From Treponema sp. (lineage in GTDB: Bacteria; Spirochaetota; Spirochaetia; Treponematales; Treponemataceae), in NCBI GenBank assembly GCA_017484285.1, contig JAFUTH010000001.1, forward strand, positions 1 to 64,000: a stretch of 64,000 nt of DNA. Reading direction: 5' to 3'. Of the stretch, positions 46,836 to 54,858 are shown one piece after another (within the stretch, counting starts at the first letter, position 1; each line of letters begins with the position of its first letter). The notes beneath the pieces are model-generated. The model was not told the DNA's origin. It made no database searches and saw only the letters and a program-made list of their open reading frames with translations. The translations under genes were made by a program, and so were the position numbers.

Positions 46836-47038
46836 TCAAAGAATATTGTTTTTGCGCATAAAAGAATCTAATGTTTTCCAAGAAACTTTAAGCTCTTTAG
46901 AAATCATAGACTTGCTTTTTCCAAGTTTTCGCTCTTGTTCAATAAAATCGGATTTGTCTGTTAATTTATAATAATTGGATTTACGTCCCTTTGGTCTGCC
47001 AAGTTTTTTTTCTTCAATTCCTCTATCACTAAAGAAAG
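46836..47038 (-). pseudogene. Serine-recombinase C-terminal remnant
   Basis: About 67 codons ending in TGA at 46838-46836, open at its 5' side only to ~47038. It contains RGIEEKKLGRPKGRKSN, then EQERKLGKSKSMISKELKVS and WKTLDSFMRKNN, i.e. the linker (GRPKG) and helix-turn-helix of Hin/resolvase-type serine recombinases. The catalytic N-terminal domain is absent. It marks an old mobile or invertible element at this boundary. Confidence 0.75.
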
Positions 47039-47042
47039 GCTA

Positions 47043-47351
47043 AAAAAATCTGATAAAAAAATAAAGGTCGTTTTTATCGTATATTTTCCGTCTAGCTGGA
47101 ATTCTTTAAAATCGGTCTTTGAATATATGCAAAAAAACGGGAACTATTCCGCGTATATCCTCGCTCAACCGCATATAACTGATGGTGCATGCTCTGAGTG
47201 CGAGAATCCATCCTACTCATATCTTTTTGATTTATATGGCGAGGCTGTAATAAATGCATTTTGTAATAACGCGTGGTTTGATTTAAAAGCGTTCCAGCCC
47301 GATTACGTCTTTTACACAAGACCGTATAATTATGAGTATTATCAAGATTAG
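47043..47351 (+). pseudogene. N-terminal remnant of a CDP-glycerol-transferase-like gene
   Basis: Open + frame to TAG 47349-47351. It reads KKIKVVFIVYFPSSWNSLKS, GNYSAYILAQPHITD, LYGEAVINAFCNNAWFDLK and PDYVFYTRPYN, the N-terminal domain of TagB/TagF-like transferases from polysaccharide loci. The rest of the enzyme is missing and the 5' junction with the recombinase remnant is abrupt. A second small + frame (47348-47461; NKYAFFLITLFITLFIAF) looks like the C-terminal membrane tail of yet another gene and overlaps the 3' end of the flippase. Confidence 0.65.
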
Positions 47352-47446
47352 TTCAAAATAAGTATGCATTCTTTCTCATCACGCTTTTTATAACGCTGTT
47401 CATTGCATTCCTTTATGATACGGTTTTCAATCAGTCAAAGAAAATC

Positions 47447-48916
47447 TTAGTGAAGGCTTGAGAACTTGCTTCTGATTTTTTGAGGAAGAATAAGGGCAAG
47501 GTGTTTTTGCTGTCTGAGCATGAGAAGCAGAATAAAATAGACAAGCCCCATAATAATTCCCTTTACAAAAAACGCAAGAATTAGATTTTCTATAGGAATC
47601 AGTTTGTTTATAAAAAAAGAAAGCACGAATAATATCGCCATTATGAAAACATCGGGCAATAACGCTTTGATAAACAAAGAAAAGGATTGATTCATGCTTT
47701 GTTTTATGAGCGGTATGAATGAAATAAAAAAATGTATTATCAAGGCAATAGAGTTATAGATTGAGACTCTTACAATATCTTTCTGATAGATACCGATTGC
47801 GATGGCGATTATGGAAAGCGCGGTGTTTATGATTGAAATGTAGAAATGCCGCTTTGTATCGCCAAGTGCAGCAAACAGTGCGCCGCTCGTTCCTCCAATC
47901 ATCTGAACCCAGATGGCAAGACTCATATATTTAAAACAATCGACTGCAATTTCCCATTGTCGTCCATAAAGCAAGAGGATTATTTCTCTGGATGCGCAGA
48001 AGCAGAAAGCTGTTACAAAAACTCCTATAAGCGAAAGCAGTTTTACGACCTTCATGTATCGTTCGTAAATATAGGCTTTGTCGTCCTGGTAGTCAGAAAG
48101 AATGGGGTGGAGCACGGGTGAAATTATGTTCGTGAGATTCTGAACAGGGTAGAGCATAAAATGATATGCCTTGTTGTACTGCGCAAGTTCTTCGTTTCCG
48201 AGAACTTTTCCAATGAGCATTTTATCGAGGTTTCTTGAAAAATAGTTTACAAAGTTGAATAGAAAATTATAGCCGCTGTAGCCTTTGATTTTCTTTATTA
48301 CGTTCCAGTCGATTTTTTTTACAAATCCAACCTTTACATTCTTTAAATTCCAAAGAAAAATCAGAAGGCTGCTTACAACCGACTGAAATACCAGCGCATA
48401 GAATTTGAAGTTGAGGAGAGCAAGGATAATCGTTACTCCGTATGTCAAGAATGAGACTATTATGAGGCGCAGGGCTATGAGGACAAATTTTTTGTCTTTG
48501 CGTAAAAGTCCGTCCGGTACGGCATTTATCGTGTTAAAAAAAACTGAGATTGACAAAATAAGGCATATCGGAATATAAACGCTGTCGCCATAAAATCTGC
48601 TTATCCAAATTGAAGAAAGAGAGAATAAACCGGCAAGTATAAGACCAAAATAAAGGGAAAATGTGAAAAGGGTATTGATATCCTTTTGCTCAAAGTCCTT
48701 GTTCTGAATGACCGCAAGCTGCAAACCGCAATTGGAAAGGACGGTAAAAAAAGTTGTGAACACCGTTACGATTGCAACGATGCCGTAATCATTTGGGGTG
48801 AGAATTCTGGCTAAAATGGCAGAGAATAAAATGCCAAGAAAAATGTTCACATATTTTGAGCCAGCGTTTATGAGTGACGCTTTTTTTATTGAAGTCTCAG
48901 CTTTGTTTATGTCCAT
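47447..48916 (-). CDS. Polysaccharide flippase (Wzx/MATE-like)
   Basis: 489 residues, about 12-14 membrane segments. ATG 48916 is chosen because the protein then starts DINKAETSIKKASLINAGSK, the common opening of this family. Other marks: LTPNDYGIVAIVTVFTTFF, GLLRKDKKFVLIALRL. It would flip a lipid-linked repeat unit across the inner membrane. Overlaps the upstream YdjC-type gene by 10 bases. Confidence 0.9.
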   Translation of the reverse strand: MDINKAETSIKKASLINAGSKYVNIFLGILFSAILARILTPNDYGIVAIVTVFTTFFTVLSNCGLQLAVIQNKDFEQKDINTLFTFSLYFGLILAGLFSLSSIWISRFYGDSVYIPICLILSISVFFNTINAVPDGLLRKDKKFVLIALRLIIVSFLTYGVTIILALLNFKFYALVFQSVVSSLLIFLWNLKNVKVGFVKKIDWNVIKKIKGYSGYNFLFNFVNYFSRNLDKMLIGKVLGNEELAQYNKAYHFMLYPVQNLTNIISPVLHPILSDYQDDKAYIYERYMKVVKLLSLIGVFVTAFCFCASREIILLLYGRQWEIAVDCFKYMSLAIWVQMIGGTSGALFAALGDTKRHFYISIINTALSIIAIAIGIYQKDIVRVSIYNSIALIIHFFISFIPLIKQSMNQSFSLFIKALLPDVFIMAILFVLSFFINKLIPIENLILAFFVKGIIMGLVYFILLLMLRQQKHLALILPQKIRSKFSSLH

Positions 48917-49812
48917 GATAGTATTAATTCCTTGCACGTTTTATATTCGATAATTCTGTTCTCAGAAATATGAAATTCATTTATGTCAGGCTTGTTGAAT
49001 TCCTCGGTAAGCTCGTCTTTTGCCATTAAACATGGGTGGAACAGAACTTCAAGACCGCGTTTTTGATTCTGTGCGTTTTTTATAAAGACTGGAAGAACTT
49101 TTTCAAGCCGCTCTGCGTTCATCTTTCCGCTGAAAAAAACACCACAGAGCAGGGAAGGCGATATGCTCATTTTTTTTAGGGATGAGCGAATTTTTACACA
49201 TGAATAAAAATTAAGGATCATGCATTTTACTGCATTTATAGGACTGTACGTTTTGTACAATGAAAAAAATCCTGCATAATAGGACAAAGGATCCTGCGTA
49301 TTTCTAATGAAAGATACCTTGTACTGATTCGTTTTTACAGAATCCTTCAGAGCATCAAAAACAAGGGGAATCATGTGCGTGTGCATGTGGCTGTCAAACC
49401 GGAGCGCATTTTTGTCTGCAATGCCGCTTGCAACAAGGCGTTCAGTCTGTGCGGTGATTTCTGCAGAAAGCTGCTTTCTGATTTTGTTTCGCATTAACGG
49501 ATTATAGTTCCATAAAAACAGCTTTTCCCAAGTAACTGTAAAATATCCGTTTTTATCAATTAAGTCAGGCACGCATTCTACGGGAGCGGCACAATGCCCT
49601 TCAACAAAATTCAGGTGAACAGAAACCAATGCCGGAGAACTTCGCTTTTGCTGAACGGTTTGAAAATCCTTTACTGCATTTTCAAATCGCGAAAGATTCG
49701 TCATAAAGCTGATGCTAGTGAGCTTGTTGGCTTCTAAGAGCTCAAGGATTGTTTTGTCGGAAGCCGCTGAAAGCCCGTAATCGTCTGCATGAATGTCAAT
49801 CAAATCTGTCAT
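48907..49812 (-). CDS. YdjC/ChbG-type carbohydrate deacetylase
   Basis: 301 residues. IDIHADDYGLS at the N-terminus (metal-binding Asp pair) and ALRFDSHMHTHMIPLV (metal-binding His) are diagnostic. Family members remove acetyl groups from N-acetylhexosamines. Overlaps both neighbours by 4-10 bases in the gtrA-gtrB-ydjC-wzx operon. It may act on the sugar added by GtrB or on the repeat unit. Confidence 0.88.
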   Translation of the reverse strand: MTDLIDIHADDYGLSAASDKTILELLEANKLTSISFMTNLSRFENAVKDFQTVQQKRSSPALVSVHLNFVEGHCAAPVECVPDLIDKNGYFTVTWEKLFLWNYNPLMRNKIRKQLSAEITAQTERLVASGIADKNALRFDSHMHTHMIPLVFDALKDSVKTNQYKVSFIRNTQDPLSYYAGFFSLYKTYSPINAVKCMILNFYSCVKIRSSLKKMSISPSLLCGVFFSGKMNAERLEKVLPVFIKNAQNQKRGLEVLFHPCLMAKDELTEEFNKPDINEFHISENRIIEYKTCKELILSWT

Positions 49813-50738
49813 AGTTTTTTACCAACAATGTACTGAGGTCGCCCTTTTATCTCATCGTAAATCTGACCAATGTATATACCGATTATGCCTAAACTTATCA
49901 TGATGCCGCCGATTCCAAGAATCAAAAGAAATGTGAGGGTAGGGAATCCGCTTGCCGCAGTTCCGCGTATAAAAGAAATGATTGCATCTACAGCAACCCC
50001 CAGTGCAATAAGAACAAAAGCAATGCCAACTCCTGTTATGATATTGAGCGGAGTATTGCTGAAGCATATTACGTTATTGATGGCATAGCGTATCAAGGAT
50101 TTCGTAGACCATTTTGAAACACCAGATTGCCTGTTCTGAACCTCATAATAGACGGTTGTTTTTTTGAAGCCCACCCAAAACGATAAAGCCCTGAAGAATG
50201 TGTTCCGCTCTTTTAGGGCAGCAAGCTCTGCGATTACTTTTTTGTCGAGCAACTTGTAGTCGCTTGAATTTGCCATATCCATTCCTACGGCACGGCTAAT
50301 CATTCCGTAAAAAATCTTGGTGAACAGCTTATGAACAAGAGATTCCTTTCCTCTGTCGGTTTTTATGCCTTCGATTACCTCATAGCCTTCCTCTGCCCAT
50401 TTTTTGTACATCTCTGCAATTACTGCCGGAGGATGCTGCAAGTCTGCATCCAAAATTACGGCACAGTCGCCTGTTACTGAACGGATTCCGCTGAAAAGCG
50501 CTGCCTCCTTTCCAAAATTACGGCTGAAGGAAATACAGCGCACACGGCTGTCTTTTGCGTTTAATTTTTGAATTTCTTGGAACGTGTTGTCTTTTGAGCC
50601 GTCATCAACAAAAACAATCTCAAAGTCCGCTCCTTCTATGTTCTGCATGACACGCACTATTTCCTCATAAAATGGAACGACGTTAGTCTCTTCGTTGTAG
50701 CACGGTACGATAAGAGAAATTATTTTTTTATTTTCCAT
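49809..50738 (-). CDS. Polyprenyl-phosphate glycosyltransferase GtrB/CsbB-like
   Basis: 309 residues. GT2 domain (SLIVPCYNEETNVVPFYEEI, VFVDDGSKDNTFQEI, DADLQHPPAVIAEMYKKW, NRQSGVSKWSTKSLI) followed by two C-terminal membrane helices (GVGIAFVLIALGVAVDAI and ILGIGGIMISLGIIGIYI). It would make undecaprenyl-phosphate-sugar on the cytoplasmic face. Overlaps gtrA by 11 bases. Confidence 0.93.
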   Translation of the reverse strand: MENKKIISLIVPCYNEETNVVPFYEEIVRVMQNIEGADFEIVFVDDGSKDNTFQEIQKLNAKDSRVRCISFSRNFGKEAALFSGIRSVTGDCAVILDADLQHPPAVIAEMYKKWAEEGYEVIEGIKTDRGKESLVHKLFTKIFYGMISRAVGMDMANSSDYKLLDKKVIAELAALKERNTFFRALSFWVGFKKTTVYYEVQNRQSGVSKWSTKSLIRYAINNVICFSNTPLNIITGVGIAFVLIALGVAVDAIISFIRGTAASGFPTLTFLLILGIGGIMISLGIIGIYIGQIYDEIKGRPQYIVGKKL

Positions 50739-51168
50739 TTTCTGAAATCTCCTCGGATGATTTTTTCTGCCTGAAAATCACCAAAAAACTGAAGACGAAA
50801 TTAAATCCGCTTACAAGAAGCTCATCAATTATTTTAGAAAGAATTTCGTTCCATTTCAGAATGTTTACCATAAGAACCATCAAGGCAACGTCCATAAGCC
50901 CGGAAAACAGCCTTGAGCCATAGAACAAAATGACTTCCCTGACAATCTGCTGCTTTGTGTAATCAGTCGCTTTGAATACATACCGCTTATTAGTTACGAA
51001 AGCGAATAGAACGCATAGAAACCATGCAAGAATCGTAGAAACTGAGACAGGAATTTTTATATAGCGGAAAATATAATAGAGCGCAACATTCAAGGCTGTT
51101 GTAAGAATGCCCCAGAATGTGAATTTTATGATTTTAAGTAAAAATTCACTATCATTAAATGCTTTCAT
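50728..51168 (-). CDS. GtrA/GtcA-family membrane protein (sugar-lipid flippase)
   Basis: 146 residues with four membrane segments (FTFWGILTTALNVALYYIF, TILAWFLCVLFAFVTNKRYV). GtrA-family proteins flip undecaprenyl-phosphate-sugars to the outside. ATG 51168 is 11 bases after a TAAAAT box and has no SD. It starts the four-gene operon and is divergent from yfhO. Confidence 0.9.
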   Translation of the reverse strand: MKAFNDSEFLLKIIKFTFWGILTTALNVALYYIFRYIKIPVSVSTILAWFLCVLFAFVTNKRYVFKATDYTKQQIVREVILFYGSRLFSGLMDVALMVLMVNILKWNEILSKIIDELLVSGFNFVFSFLVIFRQKKSSEEISENGK

Positions 51169-51179
51169 AGGTTTTGATT

Positions 51180-51209
51180 ATTTTATCATGAGTTTTCACG
51201 TAATTGCAA
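51180..51209 (-). promoter_or_regulatory. gtrA promoter
   Basis: TTGCAA (51209-51204), 18 bases, TAAAAT (51185-51180). The start codon follows after 11 bases. The -35 is palindromic and shared with the divergent yfhO promoter. Confidence 0.6.
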
Positions 51210-51230
51210 TATTTCGCTTTTTTCTATAGA
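51204..51230 (+). promoter_or_regulatory. yfhO promoter
   Basis: TTGCAA (51204-51209), 15 bases, TATAGA (51225-51230); ATG 51240 follows after nine bases with no SD. Shares the palindromic TTGCAA with gtrA. Confidence 0.5.
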
Positions 51231-51239
51231 TTTAATTCC

Positions 51240-53912
51240 ATGTCAGGCAATACAATTCGCAAAAAAACACTTTTTGAGCTTTTTCTTTTTAAATACACAA
51301 TTTTGTTTTTTGTTTGTGTATTCGTTTGTTTTCTTGACTTTTTTCTCCAAAATAAAGCTTTCCTGCGTACTGACGGTCTTATTCAGCATCTGACTGCGCT
51401 TGCGTATATTGGCAAGTATATCCGTGAAATCATAAAGACAGTATGTACGACAGGAAAATTCATTATTCCGCAATGGGATTTTTCCTTAGGCTTGGGAGCT
51501 GATGTAATAACCACTTTGCATTATTACGGTCTCGGTGATGTATTGAATTTATTTTCTGTCTTCGTTCCTGTAAGGCATACGGAGATTTTATATAACGTTC
51601 TCATTTTTTTACGCTTATATGTAAGCGGCATTACTTTTATCGTATATTGTCGGCATCACCAATTCTCTTCGTATTCTATTCTTTGCGGTGTTGTTGTGTA
51701 TGTTTTCTGTGGCTTTTCATTTTATTGTGCTCCTCGGCATCCTTTTTTCATAAATCCCATGATTTATCTTCCGCTTATGTGTCTGGGAATTGATTTTATT
51801 TTTGAGCGAAAAAGCCCTGTCTGCTTCATTCTTTCGTCATTTTTTGCATGTTGCGCCAGTTTTTATTTCTTTTATGTCCTCACTATCCTTGTTTTTATTT
51901 ACGCACTGATACGATATTTTTTTATTACAAAAGAAAAATCGCTTCTTTCTTTTTCCAGACTTTTTTTCTCGACAGCTGCATGCTACATTCTTGCGATTTG
52001 CATGTCTGCGCTGATATTTTTTCCAAATGTCGCAGGATTTTTGACATCTTCTCGAAATTCATTTTCTGAACCAGTTCCGGTATTTTATAAACCATTTGTA
52101 TATATAAAACTTTTTCTTTCGCTTGTTACGCCTATGCAGGCATTTTCATATACAGAGCTAGGGTTTGCTGCACCGGTATTTTTGTCGCTAATTATGCTTT
52201 CGTTTTGGCAACATAAAAAAACTCGTGAAATAAAAATATTTCTTCTCATCTGTGCGCTCTTCATTTCATTCCCTTTTTTCGGGCACATGATGAATGGCTT
52301 CAACTATGTCACAAACAGATGGTGTTTTGCGATTTCATTTGTCATTTCAATCAGTTTTGTCTGTGTGCTTGAGAACATTGAAGTTGTTCCTAAACGAGCG
52401 TTATTGATTTCTTTTATAACAGGCATTTCGATTTCCAGTGTTTTTGTTGTTCTTGGTTTTGTTTTTGAAAAGATTCGAAGCCACTTTTTGGCAAGTTATG
52501 GCATGCTGTTCATTTCTTCTCTTGTTTTCTATGTGTTTTATCGTTATAAAAGAAATTTACTGAGATTAACCGTGCTTCCCTTATGTGTTTTTTCTGTCGC
52601 TATAAATAGTTTTGTAAAGTATTCTTCCTACACACTTGATTATTTAGATGATTTTTATCCGATTCATGAAGGCACGCGAATGCTTGAAAATTCTACTGAT
52701 AAGATGATTTCAAAACTCACGAATACAAGTGATTTTTATCGGTACGAAGAAGAGGAAAAACTGTATCTTAATTTACCTTCCGTTTATGGTATGCATGGAA
52801 CATCGTACTATTGGTCGCAGAATTCAGGATATTTGTCAGAGTCCTATAATGATTTTGAACTGTGTACGGGAACACCACTCTTATTGGACGGCTTTAATCG
52901 GCGAACTTATTTACAAGATTTATTTTGTGAAAAGTATATCATACTGCCTGATTCAGAAACTAGTTATACTCCTTACGATACGATTTTTTTAGGGAAAAAA
53001 AACGTGGGGAAGAATTTATATAACGTATATGAGCGGGAAAAAACGTTACCGTTTGGATATACGTATAAAACAGTGATAGACGGTTCTGCTTTTTCTGAGT
53101 TTTCTGCGCTTGAAAAACAAGTCGCTCTTATGCATGCCGCTGTAGTACAAGACAACGGCATGCAGACACCAGTTGAAAAACAGAATACGCTTGATTTTAG
53201 TAGCATTAAAAATCTAAACTTTGAAATCGAGACAGCAGAGGGAATAGAATTCTCTGATAAAAAAATTACTGTCTCGAAAGAAGGTGCGGTTGCAAGGATA
53301 CATTTTAATTCTCAGAAGGATTCTGAAGTGTACCTTGAGTTTACCGATTTGTTTTTTTTAACCGATCCCTCTGAAAAAGTGACAGTACAATACAAAACAA
53401 AGAATAGTTCGGAAAAAGCTTTTGAAATTAAATCGATGTATAAACATGTCGGACATGATTTTTTACTTTGCTCTGGCTATTCAGAAAATGAAATCAATAG
53501 CTTTACGTTGTCTTTTCCTCAAAAAGGAACGTATAAATTTTCAGATATAAATGTCTATGCACTTTCTCTGTCTGAGCGTGATAATCTTATAGCTGATTTG
53601 ACCGAAACTCAGTTGGATACTATTCATTTTGACAAAAATCATGTAACGGCATCTGCTAAACTGACAGAACCAAGACTTCTGTGCCTTTCGATTCCGTATT
53701 CAGATGGTTGGACAGCTTTTGTAGATGGTAAAAAAACTCCACTTTACAGGACAAATGTTTTTTTGACCGGAATGTATTTAGATGAAGGAGAGCATACCAT
53801 AGTCCTAGAATATCATACACCACTTTTTCTCGCCGGAAGCTTGATAACGTTCATCGCATGGATACTTTTTGTTGCTGTGCGGTTATGTTTTCTTCGTAAG
53901 TTCACGCATTAA
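51240..53912 (+). CDS. YfhO-family membrane glycosyltransferase
   Basis: 890 residues from ATG 51240 (an ATG at 51204 is in frame but lies within the -35). About 12-13 membrane segments with the family's extracytoplasmic acidic motif (FLRTDGLIQHLTALAYIGKY) near the N-terminus, IPQWDFSLGLGADV, GFSFYCAPRHPFFINPM, and a beta-rich C-terminal domain ending FVDGKKTPLYRTN and LDEGEHTIVLEYHTP. YfhO proteins are GT-C enzymes that take a sugar from undecaprenyl phosphate outside the membrane and put it on a surface polymer. Divergent from its partners gtrA and gtrB. AT-rich. Its end overlaps the convergent gene by 11 bases. Confidence 0.9.
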   Translation: MSGNTIRKKTLFELFLFKYTILFFVCVFVCFLDFFLQNKAFLRTDGLIQHLTALAYIGKYIREIIKTVCTTGKFIIPQWDFSLGLGADVITTLHYYGLGDVLNLFSVFVPVRHTEILYNVLIFLRLYVSGITFIVYCRHHQFSSYSILCGVVVYVFCGFSFYCAPRHPFFINPMIYLPLMCLGIDFIFERKSPVCFILSSFFACCASFYFFYVLTILVFIYALIRYFFITKEKSLLSFSRLFFSTAACYILAICMSALIFFPNVAGFLTSSRNSFSEPVPVFYKPFVYIKLFLSLVTPMQAFSYTELGFAAPVFLSLIMLSFWQHKKTREIKIFLLICALFISFPFFGHMMNGFNYVTNRWCFAISFVISISFVCVLENIEVVPKRALLISFITGISISSVFVVLGFVFEKIRSHFLASYGMLFISSLVFYVFYRYKRNLLRLTVLPLCVFSVAINSFVKYSSYTLDYLDDFYPIHEGTRMLENSTDKMISKLTNTSDFYRYEEEEKLYLNLPSVYGMHGTSYYWSQNSGYLSESYNDFELCTGTPLLLDGFNRRTYLQDLFCEKYIILPDSETSYTPYDTIFLGKKNVGKNLYNVYEREKTLPFGYTYKTVIDGSAFSEFSALEKQVALMHAAVVQDNGMQTPVEKQNTLDFSSIKNLNFEIETAEGIEFSDKKITVSKEGAVARIHFNSQKDSEVYLEFTDLFFLTDPSEKVTVQYKTKNSSEKAFEIKSMYKHVGHDFLLCSGYSENEINSFTLSFPQKGTYKFSDINVYALSLSERDNLIADLTETQLDTIHFDKNHVTASAKLTEPRLLCLSIPYSDGWTAFVDGKKTPLYRTNVFLTGMYLDEGEHTIVLEYHTPLFLAGSLITFIAWILFVAVRLCFLRKFTH

Positions 53913-54807
53913 ATCGATTATCAATTTCAATGGTATATAAATTTTTTAGTCTTTCGATATACATATTGTTTTTAAACTTTCCTACGTTTTCTAGGTATAA
54001 TGGTGTTGATTTTGAATTTTGTATTGTATAAGGCTCTGGGCAAGAATTCTTTGCCCAAACAACTTTCGTTCCATGAAGAGTTTCCATGAATTTAAGCCAA
54101 ATATCATCAGCTGTAAGACAAAACTGTATAATCTTTTCCTTATCAAACGCCCTCTCATCGAGACAGTGAGGAGGATACAAAACACCGCCACACCCTGTTG
54201 CAATCAAATTATATGATGGCTGAGTCGCTCCCATGTAATTGTTTAACCAATCATTATATGAATGTAATGAACCATCAAGTTTTCGCATTATTTTGTGAAC
54301 ACGATTTGCAACAACACAATCAGCATTTTTTTCATGAGCGTTTAGAAGATTTTCAACCAAATTAGCTGGATAAATGGAATCATCATCAACAGTAATTATA
54401 ATGTCATTGGGATATTCTTGCATTGCGTAAAAATATTTCTTATGTGACTTTAAGTCTTCATCTTTAATTACAATATCTATTCCGTATTGTTTAAAAAATT
54501 CTAATTCCGTAAGCGGAGAATTTTTACAATCATCACCGAGGTATATAATAATTTTGTTTGGTTTAACCGTTTGAAGCAACAGGCTTTTTAAGCAAAGCCT
54601 CAATGTATCAAAACGAGCCGGATATGTCGTTAAAGAGATGATGATTTTTTTTTCGCGCGGCTCATTACAAATTCCATACTGAAAATCAGATTCTTCTACA
54701 AAGCGCACGGTTTCATTCTTAAATTTCTCATAGCGAATTTTTTTAAAAAAGCGAGAATAACGATTTAAATGAATATATGTATAGTCTAGTATTCTTCCCA
54801 AAAACAT
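53902..54807 (-). CDS. GT-A type glycosyltransferase
   Basis: 301 residues. IISLTTYPARFDTLRLCLKS, IIYLGDDC, and the metal site IITVDDDSIYPANLVENLL. ATGCGGVLYPPHCL and FCLTADDIWLKFMETLHG are shared with small transferases of lipopolysaccharide clusters. Begins with a short basic/hydrophobic N-terminus. Convergent with yfhO; own promoter at 54828-54856. The transferred sugar is unknown. Confidence 0.75.
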   Translation of the reverse strand: MFLGRILDYTYIHLNRYSRFFKKIRYEKFKNETVRFVEESDFQYGICNEPREKKIIISLTTYPARFDTLRLCLKSLLLQTVKPNKIIIYLGDDCKNSPLTELEFFKQYGIDIVIKDEDLKSHKKYFYAMQEYPNDIIITVDDDSIYPANLVENLLNAHEKNADCVVANRVHKIMRKLDGSLHSYNDWLNNYMGATQPSYNLIATGCGGVLYPPHCLDERAFDKEKIIQFCLTADDIWLKFMETLHGTKVVWAKNSCPEPYTIQNSKSTPLYLENVGKFKNNMYIERLKNLYTIEIDNRFNA

Positions 54808-54827
54808 AAGTCTCTCATGACTCGTAT

Positions 54828-54856
54828 ATTATAAATAAAAATTCTTATTACGTCAG
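54828..54856 (-). promoter_or_regulatory. Promoter of the GT-A gene
   Basis: Minus strand CTGACG (54856-54851), 17 bases, TATAAT (54833-54828). A GAGAG stretch precedes ATG 54807. Confidence 0.55.
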
Positions 54857-54858
54857 CA

